Made by a program: the position numbers and the translations under genes. From NCBI RefSeq assembly GCF_032670585.1, contig NZ_JAVQHL010000004.1, positions 310,001-374,000 of the forward strand: a stretch of DNA of 64,000 bases, in the 5' to 3' direction. Shown here in pieces: positions 55,181 to 63,229 of this stretch (positions are counted from its first letter, which is position 1; every line of letters starts with the position of its first letter). The notes beneath the pieces are model-generated. The model worked only from the letters and a program-made list of their open reading frames with translations, was not told where the DNA came from and made no database searches. The stretch comes from Ostreiculturibacter nitratireducens. Lineage in GTDB: Bacteria; Pseudomonadota; Alphaproteobacteria; Rhodobacterales; Rhodobacteraceae.

Positions 55181-56173
55181 TCATGCACCACCTCCATAAA
55201 GGGCCCCGGCCACGATACGCTGGCTGGCCGCCGCATCCTGCCGGGCAAGCGCCTCCGCGAGCGCCGGGTCCCCGGCGAGACCGGCGGCGATCTGTCGAAG
55301 CCGTTCGGTCAGCTCGATATTGGCGCGCGCTTCGGCGATCGGGTCAAGCCCGCCCATGTCGGGAAAGGTATCGAAGTAGATGACGCCGTCATAGCCCGCA
55401 CGTTCAAGTTCGACGAAGAGTTCCACCGTCTGAGCCGGGTGGACCGAGCCCGAGATGAGACCGTCGTCGCGTTTGCCGTAGCCGTCGTTCAGGTGGACGC
55501 CCAGAAGGCGGGAATGCCGTGCCGCAAGGCGCGCGGCGCGGGCCGGAATCTCTCCCGCGTAGAGGGAATGGGCGAAGTCGAGCGTGACGCCAAGGTTGGC
55601 GCTGCCCGCGTCGCGCAACGCCAGAAGCGTCGTGGCCATGTCGGGAAGAAGCGCGTATGCGCGCGGTTCGTTCGGCTTGTACTCGACCGCGATGGCGACA
55701 TCAGGGTCGTGCGCGGCAACCTCGGTCAGGGCGGTCACCGTGTCATCCCACATTCGCGCGTAATCGCCCTGAAAGGAGTAATCCGTGCCGTCCTGCCCGA
55801 GCCAGAGCGTCATGAGACCCGCCCCCATCTCTGCTGCAGCGTCAATGCCTCGACGCGTGAGGTCGATCGCGGAGCGACGGATCTTCGGGTCCGGGTGCGT
55901 GAATGCTCCGAGTCGGAAGCCCGGGTCCGTGTAGTAGCGCATCGCGAGGCCGTTCACCGCCATGCCTTCATCGCCGAGAAGGCGGGCAAGCTCGGTCGCG
56001 GAATGGGCCGTGAAGTGATCGGGATAGTTCACGTCCGCCGCGTCCAGACCGCCGACCTTGCCGGCCGCGCGGATCATGTCGGCAACATTAGGTCTTTCAG
56101 GCTGTCCGGCCGCGAGTTTGAAGGCATTGAGGCGGGCGGCGTAGCGGGGGCGGTTCGGGCGGTCTTGTGACAT
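55181..56173 (-). CDS. Sugar phosphate isomerase/epimerase (TIM barrel, xylose isomerase-like)
   Basis: The 330-residue protein has the AP-endonuclease-2 fold typical of sugar isomerases/epimerases. Metal ligands are visible in V-E-Y-K-P-N-E-P (Glu), V-T-L-D-F-A-H-S (Asp/His), G-V-H-L-N-D-G-Y-G (His) and I-Y-F-D-T-F-P (Asp). It starts at the ATG at 56173 with GAGGAG upstream. Positions between the GntR and ribokinase genes suggest conversion of the imported sugar to the kinase substrate; the sugar is unknown. Confidence 0.87.
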   Translation of the reverse strand: MSQDRPNRPRYAARLNAFKLAAGQPERPNVADMIRAAGKVGGLDAADVNYPDHFTAHSATELARLLGDEGMAVNGLAMRYYTDPGFRLGAFTHPDPKIRRSAIDLTRRGIDAAAEMGAGLMTLWLGQDGTDYSFQGDYARMWDDTVTALTEVAAHDPDVAIAVEYKPNEPRAYALLPDMATTLLALRDAGSANLGVTLDFAHSLYAGEIPARAARLAARHSRLLGVHLNDGYGKRDDGLISGSVHPAQTVELFVELERAGYDGVIYFDTFPDMGGLDPIAEARANIELTERLRQIAAGLAGDPALAEALARQDAAASQRIVAGALYGGGA

Positions 56174-56195
56174 GCGGTCTCCTCTCCCCCCGGGG

Positions 56196-56930
56196 TCAGT
56201 CTGGGCCGAACAGGTCCGGACGTTCGCGTTCAAGCGGGGCGATGTAGGTCATGAGCTGGCCGAGGTGCGCCCGCATCGCCTCGCGGGCGCGGGCCGCGTC
56301 GTGCACTTCCAGCGCCGAGACGATCGCGCGATGCTCCTCCAGTGTCGCGACGACGCGGCCGGGCACGGGCAGGATCAGGCGCCGGGCACGGTTCACATGG
56401 ACCCATGCGGTCTCGGCCACCTGCGCCAGGCGACGATAACCGGTGAAGGCCAGGATCATCGCATGCATCTCGCCATCGACCTTGTAGAAGCCCGAGTAGT
56501 CGCCATCGGCCACCAGCGCCTCCTGAACGCGGAGATTGCGCCGGAGTTCGACAAGTTGTGCTTCGGTTATGGCGGGCGCGAGCGCCTCCACCGCAGCGAG
56601 TTCGATCGCCTCGCGCAGGAAGGCGCCTTCGCGGATCTCCTCCATCGAGAAGCGGGAGACGAACGTCCCGGCCTGGGGAATGACGTCGACAAGACCCTCC
56701 GAGGCCAGTCGCGCTATCGCTTCTGAAACGGGAGAACGGGAAACGCCGAGGCGCTCGCAGATGTCGCCCTTGCGCAGCACCTCACCGGGCCGGTACTCCA
56801 GCGCGAGGATCGCTTCGCGGAGTGACTGGTAGGTCTTCTGCGCCAGAGAGCCCGGGAACGCGTCAAGTGTCCGCAGCCGGTGGTCGCCGGTGTCTTTGGG
56901 CTCTGGTGGGCGCTGGCTCGGCACTGACAT
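56196..56930 (-). CDS. GntR/FCD-family transcriptional regulator
   Basis: The 244-residue regulator has an N-terminal winged-helix (about residues 30-95, with L-R-K-G-D-I-C-E-R-L-G-V-S-R-S-P-V-S-E-A) and a C-terminal FCD ligand domain (about 105-230) with the metal-binding D-G-E-M-H and H-R-A-I-V motifs. It is the first gene of a three-gene operon. The 12-mer CTAAAATGCTAG at 56932-56943 begins one base upstream of its start codon, indicating autoregulation. Related sites precede the ABC transporter and the aldose dehydrogenase genes, so it probably controls the whole locus. Confidence 0.93.
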   Translation of the reverse strand: MSVPSQRPPEPKDTGDHRLRTLDAFPGSLAQKTYQSLREAILALEYRPGEVLRKGDICERLGVSRSPVSEAIARLASEGLVDVIPQAGTFVSRFSMEEIREGAFLREAIELAAVEALAPAITEAQLVELRRNLRVQEALVADGDYSGFYKVDGEMHAMILAFTGYRRLAQVAETAWVHVNRARRLILPVPGRVVATLEEHRAIVSALEVHDAARAREAMRAHLGQLMTYIAPLERERPDLFGPD

Positions 56931-56931
56931 G

Positions 56932-56943
56932 CTAAAATGCTAG
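56932..56943. promoter_or_regulatory. Predicted autoregulatory GntR operator
   Basis: CTAAAATGCTAG has two mismatches to CTAACATGTTAG. The eight bases before it plus its own first four form an overlapping, weaker copy, CTGACATGCTAA (56924-56935), across the GntR start codon. Confidence 0.5.
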
Positions 56944-57053
56944 ACGCAGGCCAAGCCCGTTTCAAGCAATCCTCACGGTACAGCCAGCGGCCCGCAAAGA
57001 GCGCGGGATCAGGTCTTGCTCCGCGGGCTTGCGGCGCAAACCCCGTCCTTGGC

Positions 57054-57209
57054 CTATTTCCGCTTGGGGCCGAAGAAATCCCACGCGACGAGAGCCACCG
57101 TCACCGCAATGACGGCGCCGAGGTCGAGGCGGGGGACCTTCCAGACGAGGATGCCGAGGAAGGCCGTGAGTATCGCGAAAGCGAAAATGGACATCAGGCG
57201 GTCGGTCAT
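57054..57209 (-). CDS. Small integral membrane protein
   Basis: The 51-residue product has two hydrophobic spans (about 7-22 and 31-45), with F-L-G-I-L-V-W-K-V-P between them and a basic tail G-P-K-R-K. AGGAGG lies six bases before the ATG at 57209, and the start is two bases past the amidase stop, so translation with the amidase is likely. I do not recognise a family with confidence. Its place at the end of a TRAP-amidase set suggests a linked role. Confidence 0.78.
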   Translation of the reverse strand: MTDRLMSIFAFAILTAFLGILVWKVPRLDLGAVIAVTVALVAWDFFGPKRK

Positions 57210-57211
57210 CG

Positions 57212-58564
57212 TCAGTCCTCCTGTCCGAGTGTTTCGACGTGGCGGGCAAGCCAGGCCGCAGTGCGCAGAAGCCGTGCGTCGTCGCCACGGCGGCCTACCA
57301 GCTGGGCGCCCATCGGCAACCCATTCCCGGCGGTGAATACAGGTATCGTCACGGCGGGCATGCCGCAAAGCGTGAAGACACCGTTGAAGATGGCGGAGCC
57401 CGTGGAGCCGAGTCCTTCGGGCGCAGGCCCCGTCGCGGCCGGGACGAGGATAGCGTCGGCGCGCGACAGTATCTCGTCGAAGGCGGCGCGGAAGATGCCG
57501 GGCCAGTCGAGCGCGGCGAGGTAGTCGCGCGCCGGGACGGCCCGGCCCTTTTCCATCGCGTCACGCGTCTCTTGCGAAAGCAGCTCCCAGCCGCGCTTCT
57601 CGTAGCCGTAGTAGCACTTCGCCATCTCGGCGAAGTTGATACGCTCCCGTATCGCGGCGGCATCGCCGAAGGCGCTGGGAAGCTCCGTTTCGAAGCATTG
57701 TTCCCCGAGTGCGCCCGCGAGTTCCTCCATCGCGAGTCGCATCTCGTCGTGCGCCTCATCGAAGCCCGGCAGGCGGACGAAGGCCAGCGTCGGGGCGACG
57801 GGTGGCTTCGACTTCGCCACATCGAGCAGACGCGGCGGCGCCAGGAGCTCGGTCGCAGGATCACCTTCGTCGTGGCCGAAGAGGACCTCGGCCAGCATCG
57901 CCGCATCTTCGGGCGTGCGGGCGAAGACCCCCACCGTGTCGAGGCTCGGCGATTGCTGCAGGATCCCGGTGCGGGGGATGCGGCCGAAGGTCGGTTTGAA
58001 CCCCGTGACGCCACAGAAGGACGCCGGCCGGATCACCGAGCCGCCGGTCTGAGTGCCCACGGCAAGCGGCACCATGCCCGCCGCTACCGCCGCAGCGGAA
58101 CCCTGCGAGGACCCGCCCGGCGTATGGGCGGGGTTTACGGGGTTCCGTGTCTTGCCGGGCGCGAGATACGCGAGTTCGGTCGTCACGGTCTTGCCCACGA
58201 CGATCGCGCCCGCCGCCTTCAGCCGCGCGACGATCTCCGCGTCACGGTCCGGCACCCGGCCCTTGTCGAGCGCGGCGCCGTTCTCGGTCGGGATACCCTT
58301 GGTGTCGATCACGTCCTTCAGCGCGACGGGCAGCCCGTGCAACGGCCCGATCGGCGCGCCGGACATCCGCAGCCTGTCCAGGCGCTGCGCCTCGGCCATG
58401 ACATGGTCGCCGTCGAGCCAGGCCCACGCCTGCACCTCGGGCTCTCGCGCGGCGATCTGGGCGAGGCAGGCCGAGGCGAGTTCGGTCGCCCTCAGAGCGC
58501 CATTCGCGATCCGGTCGCGCAATTCGACCGCAGAAAGGGCGAGGACCGGATATGGTCCTCTCAT
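57212..58564 (-). CDS. Amidase (amidase signature family)
   Basis: The ~450-residue enzyme has the Ser-cisSer-Lys triad: Lys in V-A-L-K-D-V-I-D-T-K-G, cis-Ser in G-G-S-S-Q-G-S-A and Ser in T-G-G-S-V-I-R-P-A-S. Amidase signature enzymes hydrolyse amide bonds of small molecules. Directly upstream is the TRAP transporter large permease gene, so the amidase substrate may be what the TRAP system imports. I choose the ATG at 58564, which is just past the permease stop; an ATG at 58579 within the permease end is the alternative. Confidence 0.9.
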   Translation of the reverse strand: MRGPYPVLALSAVELRDRIANGALRATELASACLAQIAAREPEVQAWAWLDGDHVMAEAQRLDRLRMSGAPIGPLHGLPVALKDVIDTKGIPTENGAALDKGRVPDRDAEIVARLKAAGAIVVGKTVTTELAYLAPGKTRNPVNPAHTPGGSSQGSAAAVAAGMVPLAVGTQTGGSVIRPASFCGVTGFKPTFGRIPRTGILQQSPSLDTVGVFARTPEDAAMLAEVLFGHDEGDPATELLAPPRLLDVAKSKPPVAPTLAFVRLPGFDEAHDEMRLAMEELAGALGEQCFETELPSAFGDAAAIRERINFAEMAKCYYGYEKRGWELLSQETRDAMEKGRAVPARDYLAALDWPGIFRAAFDEILSRADAILVPAATGPAPEGLGSTGSAIFNGVFTLCGMPAVTIPVFTAGNGLPMGAQLVGRRGDDARLLRTAAWLARHVETLGQED

Positions 58565-58568
58565 CTGC

Positions 58569-59987
58569 TTACTTGCCATAGATCATGTCCGGCAGCCCGA
58601 AGACGATGTTCGGATAGATGTAGACTATCGCCATCGAGATGAAGACCATGACCAGGAAGGGCATGACCCCGGAGAAGATCTGCGTCAGCTTCACCTCGGG
58701 CGGGGCGATGCCCTTGAGGTAATAGGCCGACATCGCCATTGGCGGGGTCAGGAACGACGTCTGCAGGTTCAGCGCCACGAGGATGCCGAAGAACAGCGGA
58801 TCCACCCCGAAATGCGGCAGCAAGGGCAGGAAGATCGGCACGAAGATGATGATGATCTCCGACCATTCGAGCGGCCAGCCAAGAAGGAAGATGATGAGCT
58901 GCGCCACGAGCAGGAACTGCAGCGGCGTGATGTCGAGGCCCGTCACGAAGTCCGAAATGATCTGCTCGCCGCCGAGATAGGAGAAGACGGCGGAGAAGGT
59001 GTAGGAGCCGACGAAGAGCCAGCAGACCATCGCCGTCGTCCGGACCGTCAGGTAGACGCTTTCACGCAGCCGCTGGAAGGTCATGGCGCGGTAGAGAACG
59101 GCAAGAACCATCCCGCCCAGCGCGCCGATCGAGGCGGCTTCCGTGGGCGTTGCGAGGCCGAAGAGGATGGAGCCCAGAACCGCCAGGATCAGCACCGCGA
59201 GCGGGAAGAAGGAGGTAAGGAGCATCATGAAGAGCTCCCCCCTCGGAACATCGGGCACTTCCTCGCTCGTGGGCTTCGGAGCGACGGAGGGCTGGATCAG
59301 CGTGCGGCCGACCACGTAGACGAGGTAGAGGCCTACGAGCAGGAAGCCCGGCAGGAGAGCGCCCGCATAAAGCCGCACGATCGAGACGCCCGATGCCGCG
59401 GCATAGACGATCAGCATGATCGAGGGCGGGATCAGTATGCCGAGCGTGCCGCCGGCGCAGATGATGCCCGAGGCGAACGAGGGCTCATAACGGGCCTTCA
59501 GCATCTGCGGCAGCGCGAGTAGGCCCATCAGTGTCACGACCGCGCCGACGATGCCCGTAGCTGTCGCGAAGAGCGCACAGGTGATGAGCGCCGCGACGCC
59601 CATCGAACCGGGAACGTTCTTCGAAGCCACGTTGAGCGTGCCGAAAAGCCGATCGACGATGTTCGCCCGCTCGACGATGTACCCCATGAACAGGAACAGC
59701 GGAACGGCCGTCAGGACCTCGTTCGACATCACCGTGTAGGTCTGGTTGATGAAGAGGTCGAAAATCCGGTTGTTGAAGAAGCCTTCGACCCAGGTGCTCC
59801 AGGACGTCCAGGTGTCTGCATCCTCGCCGAGCCTGTTGAAGGCCCGCCACATGCGGTCCCCGTCGAAATAGGCGTAGTAGCCAAAGCCGATCCCCAGCGC
59901 CATCAGCGTGAAGGCAATCGGGAACCCAAGGAATACGAGCACGATGAAGATGCCGAGCATCATCAGGGCAACTTGCGGGTCGGTCAC
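58569..59987 (-). CDS. dctM: TRAP transporter large permease (DctM-like)
   Basis: The 472-residue, about 12-13-helix protein is the DctM subunit: V-L-F-L-G-F-P-I-A-F near the start, the conserved central L-G-I-L-I-P-P-S-I-M-L-I-V-Y and the C-terminal L-N-L-Q-T-S-F-L-T-P-P. It forms the channel of a Na+-coupled TRAP system with the small permease 45 bases upstream and the binding protein further upstream. Ligands of this branch are often carboxylates or amides; the amidase next to it supports the latter. Confidence 0.93.
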   Translation of the reverse strand: MTDPQVALMMLGIFIVLVFLGFPIAFTLMALGIGFGYYAYFDGDRMWRAFNRLGEDADTWTSWSTWVEGFFNNRIFDLFINQTYTVMSNEVLTAVPLFLFMGYIVERANIVDRLFGTLNVASKNVPGSMGVAALITCALFATATGIVGAVVTLMGLLALPQMLKARYEPSFASGIICAGGTLGILIPPSIMLIVYAAASGVSIVRLYAGALLPGFLLVGLYLVYVVGRTLIQPSVAPKPTSEEVPDVPRGELFMMLLTSFFPLAVLILAVLGSILFGLATPTEAASIGALGGMVLAVLYRAMTFQRLRESVYLTVRTTAMVCWLFVGSYTFSAVFSYLGGEQIISDFVTGLDITPLQFLLVAQLIIFLLGWPLEWSEIIIIFVPIFLPLLPHFGVDPLFFGILVALNLQTSFLTPPMAMSAYYLKGIAPPEVKLTQIFSGVMPFLVMVFISMAIVYIYPNIVFGLPDMIYGK

Positions 59988-60032
59988 GCTGAATACTCCG
60001 TTCTTGAGCCGGATGGAGACGGGTGCGGGCGA

Positions 60033-60605
60033 TTACTCGCCCGACTCGGCACGCTGTTTCATGAGAAGGGTTTCGGTCTCTTCCACGTCCTCTTCGGCCA
60101 CGCGCCAGCGGCCTTCCTTGAGGCAGAGGATGCAGCGGAATATCTGCGCGATACCCTGGATGAAGAGAAGAAGTCCGGCGGCCACCATGACCGTCTTGAA
60201 CTGGAAGATCGGAACGCCTGCGGGGCTGTTCACGCTGACCTCGCCATAGCCCCAGGAGCGCGAAGCGTATTTCCAGCCCGAAAGGATCAGGGCCGTGACA
60301 CCCGGAAAGAAGAAGAAGAGGTAAAGGACGAGGTCCACCGCCGCCTGCGCGCGGGCTGGCCAGAGCCGGTAAAGGAAGTCGCCACGCACATGCCCCCCGC
60401 GGGAGAGCGTGTAGGCGCCGCCCATCATGAAGAGCGTGCCGTACATGATGAAGGAAACGTCCAGCGACCAGGGCGTGGGAGCATTGAAGATGTAACGGAC
60501 GAGCACTTCGTAGCTCATCCCGAAAGTCATCAGGACGATGAGCCATCCGAAGGACTTGCCGAACCAGGCCGAAAGCCGGTCGGCAAAGGTTATAAAGGCG
60601 ATCAT
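60033..60605 (-). CDS. dctQ: TRAP transporter small permease (DctQ-like)
   Basis: The 190-residue protein has four hydrophobic segments and the DctQ motif T-F-G-M-S-Y-E-V-L-V-R-Y-I-F-N-A-P-T-P-W near residue 27. The R-G-G-H-V-R-G-D-F motif near residue 70 is also characteristic. Its length suits the smaller membrane subunit. It lies between the binding protein and large permease genes on the same strand, as expected. Confidence 0.92.
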   Translation of the reverse strand: MIAFITFADRLSAWFGKSFGWLIVLMTFGMSYEVLVRYIFNAPTPWSLDVSFIMYGTLFMMGGAYTLSRGGHVRGDFLYRLWPARAQAAVDLVLYLFFFFPGVTALILSGWKYASRSWGYGEVSVNSPAGVPIFQFKTVMVAAGLLLFIQGIAQIFRCILCLKEGRWRVAEEDVEETETLLMKQRAESGE

Positions 60606-60680
60606 CTCAACTGCCCCCTGGTTGCACGTCGCCCGGGGGCGGAAAACCGCCCCCGGACTGCATCATACTCGCTTGTTGCC

Positions 60681-61820
60681 TCAGAGCTTCAGCTTGCCCG
60701 GGAAGTAGTGGTCGTAGGCAAGCGCATAGTCGGGCGAGTTCATCAGTTCGTAGAACGTCACTCGCTCCACCCAGGCGCGCTGGCTGTCGAGCACCTTCTT
60801 CATGAAGGGATCTTCCTCCAACGTCGGGATCAGCTGGTCCCAGGCGCTCAGCTGGCCGGACAGAATGTCCTTCGAGGTCCGATGCACGGTCACGCCGCTC
60901 TCGTTCTGAAGCTTCTGCAGGTCAGCCGAATAGTTGTCGAGCGCGATCGCGGTGTTCGCGGTCGAGGCCGCCTCGACCGAATAGCGCAGGATCGCCTGGA
61001 GGTCCTCCGGCAGGTCCTCGACGAAGTCCCGGTTGAACAGGAATTCGAAGCTTTCGGAGGCCTGGTGGTAGGACGACAGGTAGTAGTTCTTGGCCACGTC
61101 CTGGGCGCCGAAGCGGCTGTCCGAGGACGGGTTGTTGAACTCGAACGCGTCGATGACGCCGCGCTCCATCGCAGGCACGATCTCGCCGCCCGGAAGCTGC
61201 GCGACCGACATGCCCATGGACTGCAGAAGGTCGGCGGCGAGGCCGACGGTGCGGTACTTGAAGCCCTGGAGATCGGACACGGTGTTCACTTCGCCCTTGA
61301 ACCAGCCGAAGGGCTGGGCGGGCATCGGGAAGCCGAGATAGCCGATGACGTTGAGGCCCATGATGTCCTGGGTGAGCTCGCGGTAGAACTCCATCCCGCC
61401 GCCGGCGTAGAACCAGGCGAGCATCGTGTTGGCCGAACCGCCAAACACCGGGCCGGTGCCGAAGAGCGAGGCGGCCTTGTTCTTGCCGTACCAGTAGACG
61501 GGCACGGAATGCGCCGCGTCGAGGACACCGTCATTGACCGCGTCGAGCACCTGGAAGGCGCCCACGACCGCGCCCGAGGGCAGCAGGTCGACCTTGAGGC
61601 GGCCGCCGGACATGGCTTCGACCCGATCGGTGTACTGCTTGGCAAAGTCCATCCAGATGTCCGAGGCAGGCCAGGAGGTCTGCATCTTCATCACGATCGG
61701 CGCCTGGGCCAGCACGGCCGGCGCAGCGAGCGTCGAGGCGGCGGCAGCGGTGCCGCCGAGAGCGCCTTTGCGAAGGAACGAACGGCGCGACATCTGCGCC
61801 GGCGTATCTGATTTCGTCAT
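60681..61820 (-). CDS. dctP: TRAP transporter substrate-binding protein (DctP-like)
   Basis: The 379-residue periplasmic binding protein carries a Tat-type leader: S-R-R-S-F-L-R-K-G-A followed by a hydrophobic stretch and A-V-L-A-Q-A. The binding domain includes F-K-Y-R-T-V-G-L-A-A and the typical E-F-N-N-P-S-S-D segment near residue 240. The Arg in K-Y-R is the conserved carboxylate-binding residue of TRAP proteins. I use the ATG at 61820 with GGAGG five bases upstream. It heads the operon of dctQ, dctM, amidase and the small membrane protein. Confidence 0.93.
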   Translation of the reverse strand: MTKSDTPAQMSRRSFLRKGALGGTAAAASTLAAPAVLAQAPIVMKMQTSWPASDIWMDFAKQYTDRVEAMSGGRLKVDLLPSGAVVGAFQVLDAVNDGVLDAAHSVPVYWYGKNKAASLFGTGPVFGGSANTMLAWFYAGGGMEFYRELTQDIMGLNVIGYLGFPMPAQPFGWFKGEVNTVSDLQGFKYRTVGLAADLLQSMGMSVAQLPGGEIVPAMERGVIDAFEFNNPSSDSRFGAQDVAKNYYLSSYHQASESFEFLFNRDFVEDLPEDLQAILRYSVEAASTANTAIALDNYSADLQKLQNESGVTVHRTSKDILSGQLSAWDQLIPTLEEDPFMKKVLDSQRAWVERVTFYELMNSPDYALAYDHYFPGKLKL

Positions 61821-61880
61821 GTTTTCCTCCCGTATGGTGCAGGTTACAATGAGCGACAAAGCGTCGTGCAAGCCTGATGT

Positions 61881-61926
61881 GGCAAAGTTTGCTTACCAAT
61901 CTTCGCAATTCAAGGCCAAACTTGCC
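61881..61926. promoter_or_regulatory. Inverted pair of GGCAA-TTTG motifs upstream of the TRAP operon
   Basis: GGCAAAGTTTGC (61881-61892, containing the palindrome GCAAAGTTTGC) and GCCAAACTTGCC (61915-61926) are near inverted copies, 61-106 bases before the dctP start. They look like a two-site operator. The regulator is not encoded nearby. Confidence 0.4.
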
Positions 61927-62016
61927 TCGAGACCACAGAAAAACGCCCTTCCTCCCCGACCACGCCAGAGAAGCACGGGGAAATAACAGAACTGCGGCAT
62001 TCCGTCGCAGCCGGCG

Positions 62017-63084
62017 TCAGTTCGCCCAGGTGGTGTAACCGATCTTCATCGTCGTGCCGTCGTAGCCGTTCACGCGGAACTGCGAGATCCGGCCCTGGTT
62101 CGTGCGCACGCAGACATAGGTACCGACCGGCAGCGCCAGGAGCGGGATCTGCGACGACGTGAAGGTCTCGGCCGCACATCCGGCATAGCCGCGATTCGAG
62201 CCGTCGCCGCGCGCGAGCTGCGCCCCGTTCCTCGGCGCGATGAACTTCACCGCCGGATTGACCGCACGATACCAGATGTCGACGCCGGGGCCGCCGATCA
62301 TGCCGTTGTCAAGGTTTGCCGTGTAGGTCTGCGGCAGGTCGAGATGCCCGGTGGATTGGGTGCTGGGGATCGTCGGCAGCGGCGTGGGCGTCGGCAAGGG
62401 TGTCGGCAGGGGAAGCGGCATCGGCAGTGGCGTCGGCGCTCCGGGCCAGGTTCCGGTGTAGACCGCGACCGACGACGCCCTCTCGTTGATGAAGGGCCCA
62501 AGGACCGGATCGTCGTTCACCACCGTGCGGCAATAGCCGCCGAGGTTCGTGTTCACGCAAAGCCGCGCCCGCGCCGCGCCCTCCAGCCGGACGGAAGAGA
62601 TACGGTCGTTGAAGGTCGGATTGAGCGCGTTGAGCGTGCCGACGCCGATGCAGAAATGCTGGCCTTCGTAATTCGGGTTCACGTAGAAGCACGCCTGGTC
62701 GACGGGCGGCCCCGGTGGAAGCCCCGGAGGCACCCCGCCGTCACCGCAGACGATCGACAGCCTCGGCCCGTCCGCGCCGATCGTGAAGACGAGACGGCAG
62801 TCGGGCGCGGGAGCGCCATCGCCGGCTGGCGGCACCGTGGTGAGATAGCTCGAGCTGACCCAGCCGTCCGGCCCCGGGTGCTGGATATGGCACCAGCCAT
62901 TTGCTTCGCATTCGGTGACGTCCACGACCTCGCCCGGCTCCAGCGTGTCGACTACGCCGTAGCTCGTTCCAGGGCCGGAGCGGACGTTGAGCCAGGTGGA
63001 GGACGCCGCCTCGATCGCGCGCGACGCGGCGGACGAGGCGAACACGAACAGTGCGGCAACGAGAACTGAACGCAGGCGGTGCAT
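62017..63084 (-). CDS. Secreted SH3 / beta-gamma-crystallin-like protein with a Pro-rich linker
   Basis: The 355-residue protein has a Sec signal peptide (about 1-25), a bacterial SH3 domain (28-85, W-L-N-V-R-S-G-P-G-T) and two beta/gamma-crystallin-like Greek-key motifs. The first is F-Y-V-N-P-N-Y-E-G-Q with R-I-S-S-V near 161; the second is C-V-N-T-N-L-G-G-Y with R-A-S-S-V near 202. A Pro/Leu/Thr-rich linker (213-240) and a C-terminal beta domain (245-355) follow, the latter with G-T-Y-V-C-V-R-T. Bacterial SH3 domains bind peptidoglycan, so it may be a cell-wall-linked, Ca2+-stabilised protein. The gene is monocistronic. Confidence 0.8.
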   Translation of the reverse strand: MHRLRSVLVAALFVFASSAASRAIEAASSTWLNVRSGPGTSYGVVDTLEPGEVVDVTECEANGWCHIQHPGPDGWVSSSYLTTVPPAGDGAPAPDCRLVFTIGADGPRLSIVCGDGGVPPGLPPGPPVDQACFYVNPNYEGQHFCIGVGTLNALNPTFNDRISSVRLEGAARARLCVNTNLGGYCRTVVNDDPVLGPFINERASSVAVYTGTWPGAPTPLPMPLPLPTPLPTPTPLPTIPSTQSTGHLDLPQTYTANLDNGMIGGPGVDIWYRAVNPAVKFIAPRNGAQLARGDGSNRGYAGCAAETFTSSQIPLLALPVGTYVCVRTNQGRISQFRVNGYDGTTMKIGYTTWAN

Positions 63085-63229
63085 GGCAGATCCTCCCTTC
63101 GGGCTCGGCGCGCTCGCCCCGGCGGGCGCCTTGGGTCCGACGGATGCAAGCCTAGCGCGAAAACGGAGGCGCGGACTTGCTTCAGATCAAGACCTCGGCC
63201 GGGCCGGCCAAGCGGCCCCTGCCCCGATG

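Noticed and set aside
62370..62450. Tandem-like GGCGTCGGC repeats suggesting a minisatellite
   Set aside because: They encode the Pro/Leu/Thr linker of the secreted SH3 protein. The low complexity follows from the coding of PTPLP-type repeats.
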